A stretch of 64,000 bases of DNA from Manduca sexta (taxonomy: Eukaryota; Arthropoda; Insecta; Lepidoptera; Sphingidae): the NCBI RefSeq assembly GCF_014839805.1, contig NC_051141.1, positions 16,996,777 to 17,060,776 of the forward strand, written 5' to 3'. The notes below the pieces were generated by a model. That model was not told the DNA's origin. It saw only the letters and a program-made list of their open reading frames with translations, and did not search any database. The translations under genes and the position numbers were made by a program. How positions within the stretch are numbered: position 1 is the first letter of the stretch; every line of letters starts with the position of its first letter. This document shows positions 1-11,400 of this stretch, one piece after another.

Positions 1-467
1 CCACGGGTACACCATGTCCTGGATTAACACATACCCTAATATTATCTGGTAATTTTCTCTCATGGGTAAGGGATTATTTTAATAAATTTCGCTGATGCTA
101 CATATCGCTACAATGTTTTAGGTACATAGAAGTCACGTTATTTAGTTCGGAGTGATAATAATCAATATAACAAAAAGCAAGGCTATATTAAGATTGTAAA
201 CAAATAATAAACAACAACAGTTCTACGAACAAGAGTTTTTCTGAATATTATCACTATAATAACATTTATTTTTCATAGGAATAATACTAGCAGGCAAACG
301 TGGGAAGTCTGCCTACACGATTGAGCTAACCTTCCTGTTATCAGATTTCTAAATTAGAAAAAGTTAAAATATTATATTATCCATCTGTATTTATAGCTTT
401 AAAATCCTATTTTCCAGATCCGGCTTAAAAATGAACAGTATAAATGTTTATATTTATGTTCTTTTAT

Positions 468-575
468 CGCGGCAATAGTTTAGTTGTTGATCAAAGACTG
501 TCGGAAAAGATATCCACAGGTTCAAAACCAAGACATACACATTTAACTTCGCAGTTGTGTGTATTGTATGTAAAA
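468..575 (+). repeat. degenerate tRNA-derived SINE (family A) head
   Basis: It matches by eye the head of the 46072-46412 SINE: gcggcaatagtttagttg, then a box-B-like ccacaggttcaaaacc and the following cacac stretch. It is truncated after about 100 bp. Confidence 0.5.
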
Positions 576-659
576 AAACTTTATGAATACAGGAACATAA
601 TTTACAACATTCGTCGTATAAAATTGTAAGTTTAGCTTTGATTTTACATTCGGGCATAT

Positions 660-778
660 ATTAAATACCTTGCACATCTCTGCTCCACTGTGAGGTTGAC
701 CGGGAGAGAATGCCTACGGCATTAAGACCGCCTATATACAAAAATGTATTGTATATGAAGTGCAAATAAATAAATAAA
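660..778 (+). repeat. retroelement 3' tail ending in (AAAT)n
   Basis: The block gagaatgcctacggcattaag, with a short GCCTACGGCATTAAG hairpin-like core, ends in aaataaataaataaata. It resembles a 3' tail widespread in lepidopteran non-LTR/SINE elements. Confidence 0.45.
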
Positions 779-3325
779 TATCCGAATTAGATATGCGGCT
801 ATTAGTAAATCTTACGCCGCCTTCACTTAGCGTATTTGTACAAACATCTTCGCTTTCTCCCAGTCATATCGACATTGTATAGTTTGCTTATAAAATTGAT
901 ATTGTATTACAAAGTAAAGCAAATTTATATTCGTTCGAATATTGAAAGCGATGCGCCGGCTTTGCATATTCCGTTATCAGCATACATCTACATATTTCTA
1001 GATTTTTTTACCTCCTAACTCTGCAAGTGGTTAAGTTTCTACATTAAAACTAGGGAAGATGCCAAGTACTACGCGGTGTTTGTATTGTAATGTGTTAATG
1101 AACTTAAAATTAAGCCTTATTTATATATTCACATTAGATTTATTTTGATCAGGTGCCTAATAAATACTTAAATTTACGGCTGACAGGCATGTTTTTGGAT
1201 TATGTTCCCGACAGATATGTTTCTGGAAAAAATCTAATATGTTTGCGCGTACCTTTGCTATTAGTTGTTAGATGGTTATGAACCGAGAACTATTGGGTCC
1301 AAATGCAAGGTCTGATTATCCTGTTGGTTCGATCTAACAACATCAAAAACTACAAAATATAATCATTTTGTCACAATAGGGTATTTGACTAATATTTATT
1401 TATAACTTTTATTTTTAAGAAATCATTGAATTTTGGTGAAAAATCCACAAGTTGAGCCATTGAAATTAGGTAGTAGTGGGGAGTCTCAAAGGGACGAAAA
1501 ACTTGCTGGTGATAGAAAAGGGATGAAGTACTTGTTTGTGACGTCAGATGAGATGGAGCGATATCCTAACTCCATGCCACTGCACGAAGCAATATTTGAA
1601 ATACGAGTTACTGCCTCATTTCTTATTCAATTTATATGCTGTTTTTACAGAAGGATTTATTTTTTGTACTAATTGCTGTAACATATTAAGAAATGCTCAG
1701 AACCAAACATAGTCAAATACCCTATTATTGGTTTTAACAACGACATCACAAACAATTCGTATACTTATAGATAACAATTGCATTATACGTTTCGAGTTCT
1801 TTTAATATTTTCTACTCTTCTTTATAATATAATTCTCAACATCAAACGCACCTGTATGCAAGTTTATTTCGTCAATTGAACGCTCTAAACTAACATACAG
1901 GTTCTGTGTTATTGTTTCCTTCGGTTGAGAGCTTCGGAGCTAATTTCCTTTTCTAGCCCACGGTTCCGTCGGCGACGCCGCCAAATGATGCAATGCTTCA
2001 CGGCAACGATCAATTGAAAAAAAAACCAAACACATGTATGTGGTTTTTTTTTTTCGAATCGACCGTCGCTGTTAAGCCTATTCGTAGCCTCGGTGAAGAT
2101 TTCATGTTCTTCGAGCACATCTTCCGCTTCATTCAATTAATACGATCGAGTTAAACAAAAACTATAAATTACATTTCTTCCAACCGTTCATTTTACTTTT
2201 AGATTAAGCAATTAAGTTCCATAATTATTGACAAGCAATCCTAAATAATAAATTATAATACTTCATGGATGCTACTTTTACTATTAAATAGTGAAGGGAC
2301 CATACTCTGTCGGTTTAAGTGTTTAATTAAATGTAAACTAAAAATGACATACGATTCCTAGATAGTCCGCCTTTTATTACGAAAGTGTTTACGAAGTTTG
2401 ATGTGTCTATGAAACTATTGCATACAATTACACTTAGACTAATCAATTCCAGTTTAGAAACAATACAAATAACAAACAATAAACAATGATCTAAGAAGAA
2501 GCAAAAGAATATGATAAATAAAACAATTTTCGATAATGCAGAATTTATTGATTATAATTGATGCGTGATGCTATTACTATCCATTGTAAACAATGTTTAG
2601 TGCCTGTCGTTTTAGTTTTTTTACAGTTGATAGACCGCGATGCTTTATAACAGCATTGTTAATTTGAATAACTAATTGTGTTGACGTTTATAACTTAATA
2701 ATTATAACTTTTTATTAAAAAAAATAATAATTTAACAAATGCGAGTAACAGTGTAATGTGGTGTGTAGGTTATGAAAACATTTATTTGTGTTAAGTTCTA
2801 TTTCGTAAAAAGAAATGGTCAAATTAAAATACCTTTTTTACGATTTGTTTACATTTAGTTAATCACCTAAACTAATGGAATATAGCTCTTTAGTTCCGAT
2901 ATTTATTGATCGATACTTATTTAGCCCGTATGTTGTGTAACGAAGATTATTCCTTATTTTATCTTGGAAAAAACTTATGGCCGTTTAGCAATTATAACAA
3001 TTTATCAAATCGATCAAAACTTCTTCATGAATTATATCGATTATGAAAAGAAATCGAACGGTTAACGTATCACTAATCGATTAGTATTCAGTACTCGAGC
3101 TACCAACAGTAAAATAAATGGTTGGACGACGTACATCCAGTACTTGGTTATAACAACGTAAGTTAGCCTCGGATTATATCTTAATATTAAACCGTTAATA
3201 CAAAATAATCGTTCGCGCAAATCGAACATAAACAATAAATACGTATTTCGATTATAGAGTATACAAAACTATCGGAACTACAGTAAGGTCGCGGGAATGT
3301 TGCCCAACGTGAAAATCTAACGCTG

Positions 3326-3497
3326 GGGCCTTATTCTCTATCCCGCACGTTATTTTGACAGTGCGTAACAAGCACGTAACGCATCATGTTTAGGACTATA
3401 GAAATTTGGCTTACAGAATACCATTCCACGCACATTTCTCGAAGATAACATGACACAGCCGCGTTACGCGTTTACACTATCATACAGAATAAGGGCC
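3326..3497. mobile_element. Harbinger-like MITE, copy 1
   Basis: 172 bp flanked by CTG direct repeats (3323-3325 and 3498-3500). The ends are GGGCCTTATTCT and, reversed, GGCCCTTATTCT. The body is nearly identical to 16418-16594. Three-base CWG target duplications are typical of PIF/Harbinger elements. No transposase is present. Confidence 0.75.
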
Positions 3498-3577
3498 CTG
3501 AATGACATTCATAAACCACGCCGCCATTTAACTGCACAATGCCGCTCATCATAATCAAAATGCGTGTATCATTGAAT

Positions 3578-3837
3578 ACCATTGACGTATATTCTATAGT
3601 CACGAACGTCCATATAAACTATTTGCTCAAAATCTGAACTAAAATGGCAACCAAAACGTCACTGTTATTCTATTCACTTAAACAATAAATAATTTTACTT
3701 ATTCGACTAATATTCTTTATCTTACATCATGAGCACCAATTGACCATAGGTCAGTTTAAATGGATTGCGGTTCAATTCAGTTTAACACAGTGAATTTTCG
3801 GAACGCCAAATCTGGTATTTAGTACATATATATCGAT
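3578..3837 (+). repeat. dispersed repeat, arm of inverted pair with 11360-11702
   Basis: Starts at CCATTGACGTATATTCTATA and ends near TATATCGAT. It matches the reverse complement of 11360-11702 with gaps. It is non-coding and the family is not recognised. Confidence 0.7.
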
Positions 3838-5324
3838 ATAGAATACATAAAACCATTGCGTAAAATACGACCCGCCGAAATAAAAACATACGAAGGTGCG
3901 TATAAGACTGTTTCAATTTTATGAGAGAGCGTGCGGTGGCGGTGGAATGAATCTAAAATCTTAATTAATAAAGTCCTTTGACCGTACATTCGCTCAGAAT
4001 TTTAAGAAAAATGGCACTTTCGTGTAGGCTCTTTCATGTTGTGGCAAATTATGAAACAAATTTCTCGTACTGACAACGTTCACTTTTACACAGAAAAGCT
4101 GAGATAGCACTCCCTTAGCAGGTTATTAATGCATTCAAAATTTCCTTCCCTAGACCTGTCCTGACCTGTGTTGGGCACTGTCAAATATTTTTATACTAAA
4201 GAGATAAACATACATAGGTATTATATTCTTTTTATTTTCAACATTCATTCACATCCTGTTACGAATACAAAGTACGCACAGATGTTTGGATGTTTGATGC
4301 AAAAACCGCTTGAATACTATATTTGCATGAATATCGACGCATATACCATGTCCTGGAATAATTTATAAATACTTTTATTCAGTGCAATTTATTTCACACG
4401 AGCGGCGACGTAAGCGAAACTTATTATGGTCCTATTTATTTGTATATGAACTAGCTAATAATGTCGTATATGTGGACATGGTTCTATCTCAGCCTATCTC
4501 ATAAACGCCTCTCCCCAACCCACCCCCTTTAACACAAACACGCGCGGCGTGTGTGGCCCCTCCTCCCCGTGTGTCCATCTGTCCCCCACATACCCAATAT
4601 GTTACACAGAATAAAGTTTAAAATTTTTCAGTTATTACATATTGAATCCATTGAGTGGTTTTGGCGTGATACGTCAACAAACATTTGGGCTAACAATAAA
4701 ACTAACAAACATTGTTTTACGCTCTGTTATCTATTCCAAGCGTCTTCAAGCATTTTTTTTTTGTTTGCGAAAATATTCAACGTACACACGAGAAAATTAT
4801 ATTCGATTGTGATAGGTTTTATTTGGAATGCATTTTATGGCTCACACGCATTCAACTGCAACAAAGAAATTGAAACATGGCAAAAATGCACCAACGCGCC
4901 CGATAAAGCGGGCCAGCTTATCACCAGAGAGTCATGCCAAATAAATATTTGTCATGCAAAACGTACAGATTCCGTCACATCACCAAAATGGTACGAATGC
5001 GTAATGCCGTATCTCAGTCTATTCTCGTACGTACTGTAGGCTTGCTGCACTAGCGATTGGCCGAGTAATATTTATTTGGTATATATTGACGAAGTTAATT
5101 CCGTAGAAATACGTTTAAACAGGGTCATTACGACATTGCTTTACTAAATTAAACTAAACACTCGTCTTCACCTTTGCGGACATTGTACCAAAAATCATTT
5201 ATTAATAAAGAATATTTTCACCAAGAATCGTGGTTTTAGTTTTCTAATTTTTTTATCATTTTGTAGTCTAATGCGAATATGGCGTATACGTGAGTGTATT
5301 TCTGACTGAGTTTATGATGTTGCC

Positions 5325-5435
5325 ACTGCGATGAATTCTCTTAAAGTAGTAGTAGTGGCAGTAGGGCGCGTAAAATAGAAATTACTTTTTATTAATATTT
5401 ATTTTGTTCGAAACTTACTGTAAAGTGTTATTTTC
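5325..5435 (+). repeat. short dispersed repeat shared with 56275-56370
   Basis: It contains GTAGTAGTGGCAGTAGGGCG followed by TAAAATAGAAATTACTTTTTA and an ATTAATATTTATTTT block, all found again near 56.3 kb. No ORF or termini are recognised. Confidence 0.6.
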
Positions 5436-6752
5436 AAGTAGATAAGTATGTGCTTTTATTTAGTAACGCAATATCAAAATGACCCTGTATATTATTCAAA
5501 TACCGTCATTTCCATTAGCATAACGTGGTCATAAATATTTCTAGCAATTATTTTCCACACCATGCAGAGCCTACAGGCTACGGGCTCCATGTTGTTCAAC
5601 ATGATGTTGAGGTTTTTGAGTGACTACTACATAGTTGCACTACATTGTTTTACGTCTGTGCATTCCATGGGAGAATTGAGTGAGCGATACCCTCACAAAT
5701 TTGATCACTCATGCAGAAAGACACAAAGCGTATTTGCGGTTGCTAACTGCATTTCTCTAACTCTGTAGCGTAGAAAATAGACATGTTAAAGGTAATGCAA
5801 CTATCGCGCGGCATTTGCCTGTATATATCTGACTGGATCTCATACAAATTGATACTGGAAAGTAATGCAGTCTGCCGTCGTAGTTTGTATCTGCAGTCTG
5901 CCGCGTCCCGCGACATCGCACCTTTACTGCTTACGGAATATTGTTTATTATCCAAAGTATATTATGTTTATTCGCCAAATAAGTATTAATGTGCAATTAT
6001 AATGCATATTTTAAAAAGTAAAAGGCTGAAAAATACTTCAATCAAGTCTTATCATTTTATCTAAGCAATATTATAGATTTAGAACATACATACCTTAAAT
6101 AAATTAAGCTAAGCGCATGTTACGATTTTTTTAAATTATATATTGAATAAATAAACCCATCACATAAAAAACTAAAAACGAACTTTTAAAGCCAGACTGA
6201 TTTCTATATATAGATCGGGTAAGCTAATTCATTAATTATGAATTAAATGGGGATTGGAAGGTGGTACTTTCCAGTTTTTATACACACAAACCACATACAC
6301 ACACACTCTCGGGTATGTAATATTTCCATTCCAAGTCTTTTACGGGAGGAATCGCGAGGATAGGCGAATAATATGAAAAACTATACATACACATGTAACG
6401 TCCATATTTATCACGTCAAAATGAAAAAAGAAATAGATGCTCGAAACTTAAAATTAATTTCAGACCTGATGCCAGGGAGTGGTTTTCGGAAACGCGAGCC
6501 AACAATCGATATCGCGTTTTACAAGGCTGCATACTCGCAGTTATTAAGTGGTTCAAAGGAATCGTCAAACGGTGTAGTTTAAAATTTTTTTGTATGTCAG
6601 GTAAGGACCGGAGCGACAATGTTCCAAATCAAATCAGATCGGAAGCAGCACTAACGGTGTTGAACCGTCGAGTTACGGACGATGAGTTTCGATGAATTTA
6701 TACTCTACTGTTTAATAACAATTCGATAAGTATAATTATAAAAATATAAGTA

Positions 6753-6768
6753 GGGGGGGGGGGGGGGG
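6753..6768 (+). repeat. G16 homopolymer
   Basis: Sixteen consecutive G residues sit immediately before a SINE head. It is the longest G tract in the window. Confidence 0.95.
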
Positions 6769-6778
6769 CTGACAAAAA

Positions 6779-7042
6779 GCGGCGACAGCCTAGTTGGTTG
6801 TGGAACGGACTGCCAAAACGAATGTCCACAGATTCGAAACTCAAGGGCACACACCTTTGATTTTTCTAAATTTTATGTGTGCATTCTTTGTGAATTATCG
6901 GCTGCTTTAACGGTGAAGGATAACAACGTGAGGGAACCTGTATACCTGACAAGTTCTGTGTAGGGATTTCGAGGGTGTATGAAGTCCACCAATTCGCACT
7001 AGGCCAGTGTGGTGGTGGACTAATCCTTCTCAGTTGTAGAGT
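6779..7042 (+). mobile_element. tRNA-derived SINE, family A
   Basis: Head ggcgacagcctagttggttg, box-B-like cagattcgaaactc, and body with ttaacggtgaaggat and cactaggccagtgtggtgg. It lacks the (ATT)n tail seen at 46 kb. Confidence 0.75.
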
Positions 7043-7429
7043 ATTTGTGTATGTGATAAAAAAAATAAAGGCTTAATCTTTGAAAGTACGTACTGATTTG
7101 ATACTAATTTCTTACTGATTATATTAAGTTTTTTATCATCTCCAAGTGCTTTAAAGCCTCATTATTTCAGAGAACGAGGTCGATAACATGAACGGAAATG
7201 CGATCGAAAGCTGTACGTAATGAATGGAAACCTAATCGCTTTCGAGACGTCAGCACACAATAGTCAAAACATGCCGCTCTGTCAATAACAACCGTATCCA
7301 ACTCGAGTTTAAAATAATTTAATTAATTTTAAATCTAATTAAATTAATATAAATTGAATGAAACTATTCAGCGTAATGCCGAAGTGCGCGCAGTCAAAGC
7401 TAATTAAATACAGAACATAAATAGCAAGT

Positions 7430-7690
7430 GTTGCCAGATGTCTGCTTTGAATAACCCTAAAATTTGTCAAGAAATCCCCAAAACATAGACTTTCCGAGAA
7501 AACTCCACCCAAAAATAATAGACATCGGGGCCATAAAAGGTCCCTGATTATCCTAAAAGTTTAATCCATAGTAATTTATACAAGTTATCAGTACGTTGGG
7601 TCTTTGAATCGAATATTTTCTTACCCCTAAATTTTCCCCCATGGCGTTAAAATCCCCCTAATTTGGGGAATAACTCCTCGATCTGGCAAC
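7430..7690. mobile_element. non-autonomous TIR element (GTTGCCAGAT ends)
   Basis: Perfect 10-bp terminal inverted repeats GTTGCCAGAT / ATCTGGCAAC enclose 261 bp with AATCCCC- and CCCAAATT-like tracts. No ORF. Target duplication is unclear. Confidence 0.5.
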
Positions 7691-8257
7691 TACGAATTGC
7701 AATCTTGGCTGTGCCCGTAAGTTGAACCTTGTTACGGACTTCACGAACTATTTACAAAGAGCTAGCTAGTATCAGGAATATGGAGTGAAAAGACCGATAG
7801 CTGAGACACATGTACATACAGATCAAGCAAATGAATCAAAGTATGTTAACGGTGTAGAGTTCTTTATTACATTGTCCTTTAATTACATTCTCGATTATCT
7901 CTCCAGCGCATACTTTAATATAAATACATAACACAGGATTATTTAAGTTGTTATTATGTTAAAACAACGCACACTATTTCTCTTGACGAGGAATTTCCAG
8001 AGATAATATGTTTTTTGTACAGAAAATACAGAATTTCACTTTCACCTTGACCGACAGATCGATGAGACATCCACATTCATAATGAATCAAGAAAAAGTCC
8101 GAGTCAAGAAAAAAATATATAATTATACCATAAAAAAGATTCCACGATGAAATTTTCAAGTTATTTTCTTGCATTCACATAAAAAACATACAAACTGACA
8201 CGCACGTCACGCAGCGCACACGCTTCCCTCACCCATCGCAACTCACAAGCCACTTAC

Positions 8258-8450
8258 CATTTCCACAGTACTTAAGGTAGACCGCGAGATGCTCCATGCA
8301 GCGCACGATCACATCGTACGCCTGCCGGTCCTTCTCGGGCAACAGCTGGATGCACGGCGGATGGTACGGCTGCGCGGGCGGCGAGTACCCCGCCAGCTGC
8401 AGCAGCGCTGTGTTCACCACTAACTCCTCCGGCTCCAGCTGGATAGCAGT
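8258..8450 (-). CDS. roquin (RC3H-like): Roquin coding exon 2 (linker before ROQ domain)
   Basis: 193 nt. The acceptor is ttgtacag|ACTGCTATC at 8451-8453 and the donor is AATG|GTAAGTGG at 8257. The reading frame enters in phase 0, matching exon 1. It encodes [22 protein letters not shown]... and ends ...[14 protein letters not shown], which aligns by eye with the vertebrate Roquin stretch after CPFDQ (VNSALLQL and ELALYLK in that family). It leaves in phase 1 to an exon outside the window. Confidence 0.88.
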
Positions 8451-11400
8451 CTGTACAAGCAAAATTACAACCTTCATGTCTATGTTATAAGATTCAAAAT
8501 TTAAATTAATTTAACGTTTTTAATATACCTCGATTTAATGCTTATTTACTTTTATTTTTTATTAGATCTAATTGGTATTCATGATAAAAAGTTAAAAGTA
8601 TAAGCGTATAAGCTTCTTCGCCACGTACTAATAATTACCGGAATAAAATATCTTCTATAGTATAACACTAAGCAATACGCCCTACTTTTTATATATAATA
8701 TATTTGCATATGCATATTATGCATAAGATATATATATAACCACATGTTTTTTTTTATTTTAGAACAATATTTGCGATTTATACAACATTATGGTAAACGG
8801 ATATCTCAATAGGAACCATACTTTTTTTATATATTTTTTTAGTAAGTCTTGAACACCGTCAGATAGTTGTTATCTTAGAATGATGTATATTAGAAACATT
8901 TCCGTCGTATTTTTAACATATTAATAATTGTATAAATAATTAAATATTACTCACTAAATTTTAGGAAACATAGCACTGCCTACTTCCTAACATTGATATC
9001 TGTTTCTTTTTATCTTAGGTGTGTTGGACTCGCAAATATCTACGAAATTACTGAAACGCACACCGATGTAATGTTATGGTCAATAGAAGTTTTACTAATA
9101 TAGATTAATAGTTAGTTTTACTAATATAGTGAATTTTAAAATCAAGTCGAATCTTTTATTTGCTATTTTGTATGTATATACTTCATTAATTACGTAATGA
9201 ACACTGATCTGATATGATATACTGTAAATAAACAATTATTTGGGCGCAATAATACTTTAGGGTTTTGGAATCGCTCACAACATTTACGTATCTATAGCAC
9301 TTTGTTTTCTTCTATATATCACGGTAATTTACTTTAATAATATTACATTGGAATATAGAACGCGAAAACTTTAATTATAATTATAAGCACAACCATTAAA
9401 ATCAAATTTTATAACCAAAACTACAAAAAATGAGGACAGAAAAGCTATTCAGAAGAGTAAAAATTATTTACACACACACACACGCGCGCGCGCATGCACG
9501 CATGCACGCACAGAGGCGCAACTGTGCGTCAACTTTCCGCCGGTTGTATTCCGTCACATGATATAATAGGGGCGAGCACAAATTGCAGACTTCGGGTTGA
9601 TACTGAGTAGAAAACCCCAAAGTTACTTTGCCCGACTAGGAATCGAATCCGAGACCGCAGCACTACAGCTATACCGTTATACAACTATGCCACCAACGCA
9701 TTCTTATTCATGTTAGGAACATTGTGTCACACAGTGTAATTAAGAACACTTTTGACTCTTAATTAAATGAGAGTTAAAATAATCATCAAATAATCCCGAC
9801 CTGTTTTATACCAAAGGAAAGCAACGACATGCGATTTTCATAAAAAAAATGATTATTTTCCATTGCTCACTTTGTCCGCGCCGCTTCAACGGAAATGCAC
9901 CCTTAGTGATATACGTATATGAAGCATGCTCAAAATTTCGAAGCGAGCGCAAATTTAAAATTCAAAACAACTTATAAACCGATTATAGTAGCACTATGAT
10001 TATCTCATAAAGAGAGTTAATAAAAAACATAAATTGAAACACTAAGTCATGACTAGTGTTTCAGAAACACGTACACTTCATAAATATCACAAATAAAAAT
10101 AAAAACAATCACATTAAATTTACTTCGCTGATCGAACTTCACGTACCCACGTAAACATTATTTACTCCGTACAGACGTCGACAACGAGGAGGTCTGCGGG
10201 CGAATGAAATAGCTTCCCAATGACGTATATAGCGTAGGCTGATTCCCGATTAATACGTAATTAAACAATACCGTGGAAGGTGCACCGGTGACGTGGAAAT
10301 CTTATTGTTTAGCATCTGTTACGGGAATAGCCTTACGGTGACAGGTTCTATATTCGAGCTGTCTTGTGAATTCGCACGATGGACGTTGTCCGTAATTAGA
10401 AAATATTTAAGCTCATTTAGTTTTATTTTAAACTTTTATGATAGTTCGCATTGTAATTTTGCGTCATATACATAAAGGTTTATTTAGTTTTAGTGTAAAC
10501 ATAAATTATCATTGTATCACATTTACGATTTTGTTCATCTATGTTGACTCGAATTGTTACTTAAAATTTCTTGCTTAATAACTTTCCATGCATTTTCTAC
10601 GTAAATTTTACACAGAAGGTTTGTTGTGCTCGCCGCACTGGTATGGAATTATAAAAAATATTCTCAGAAAATCATCCCATTGTTTTTATTGCACATTCAT
10701 ATGACGCTGTAATGTGATTAGCGGTCATCATGTGACGGCACCGGTTTCCCAGGAAACCTAACCTTAACACATTTTGTACTAAGATACATTAATAAATATT
10801 CTTTGTGCTCTTATACTTTTTCTTTACTTAAGTTGATCTAGGGCAATTTTACCGCTTGCAATAAACCTTCCATAGTATTTATTGAAATACTATTGTATCA
10901 ATAAATGCCTTATATGACATGGCGCAAGATCTACTCTAAATCAAAATCCCAAACGTAAATTGTACATTAATTAAGCTATGACTACTCGTAAATTCGACGT
11001 TTTCTCGATTTCTATATATATATATATATAAAAGGTATAACAAATATAGGAAATGTATCAGCTCCAATAAATGTTAAATCCGATATCAGATTACGGCTCT
11101 CCCAATCACGCCCATACTGCTAGCTCGAGGCTTATCCCATCCGTATTTCCTGAAAGCAAAATTTAAAGCTAGCATGTCTGCAAATACCTACGTGCATTTG
11201 TAAAAAGCAGTGACTGGTCCCAAATCAAAGTCCATCAGAAACTAATAAATCATTCTTAGCAATTAGCATAAAATAAATAATAAACTTCTCTTAGAAGTAA
11301 CCGATTTGCCCGGACACAATTTCAAGTGTCACGTCAAACGTGTGTCAATGTCTAAAGCATCGATATAATGCTCAGAATATAATGTGCTACGTACTAGATT

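Larger units (their letters stand above)
1..8257 (-). other. Roquin intron 2 (partial), repeat-rich, no further exon recognised
   Basis: No ORF on the minus strand here matches the ROQ or CCCH regions of Roquin, so this stretch is treated as intron. It holds a degenerate SINE (468-575), a retroelement tail (660-778), a Harbinger-like MITE (3326-3497), one arm of a distant inverted pair (3578-3837), a segment repeated near 56.3 kb (5325-5435), a SINE preceded by a G16 run (6753-7042) and a TIR element (7430-7690). Confidence 0.6.

Noticed and set aside
4551..5039. 162-codon open frame on the plus strand with several Cys residues
   Set aside because: No domain recognised. It lies in the antisense strand of a Roquin intron, starts in a low-complexity C-rich stretch and has no splice or poly(A) support.
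9471..9515. CA/CG/GCATGCAC repeats as possible Z-DNA element
   Set aside because: It is the microsatellite tail of a SINE and needs no special explanation.
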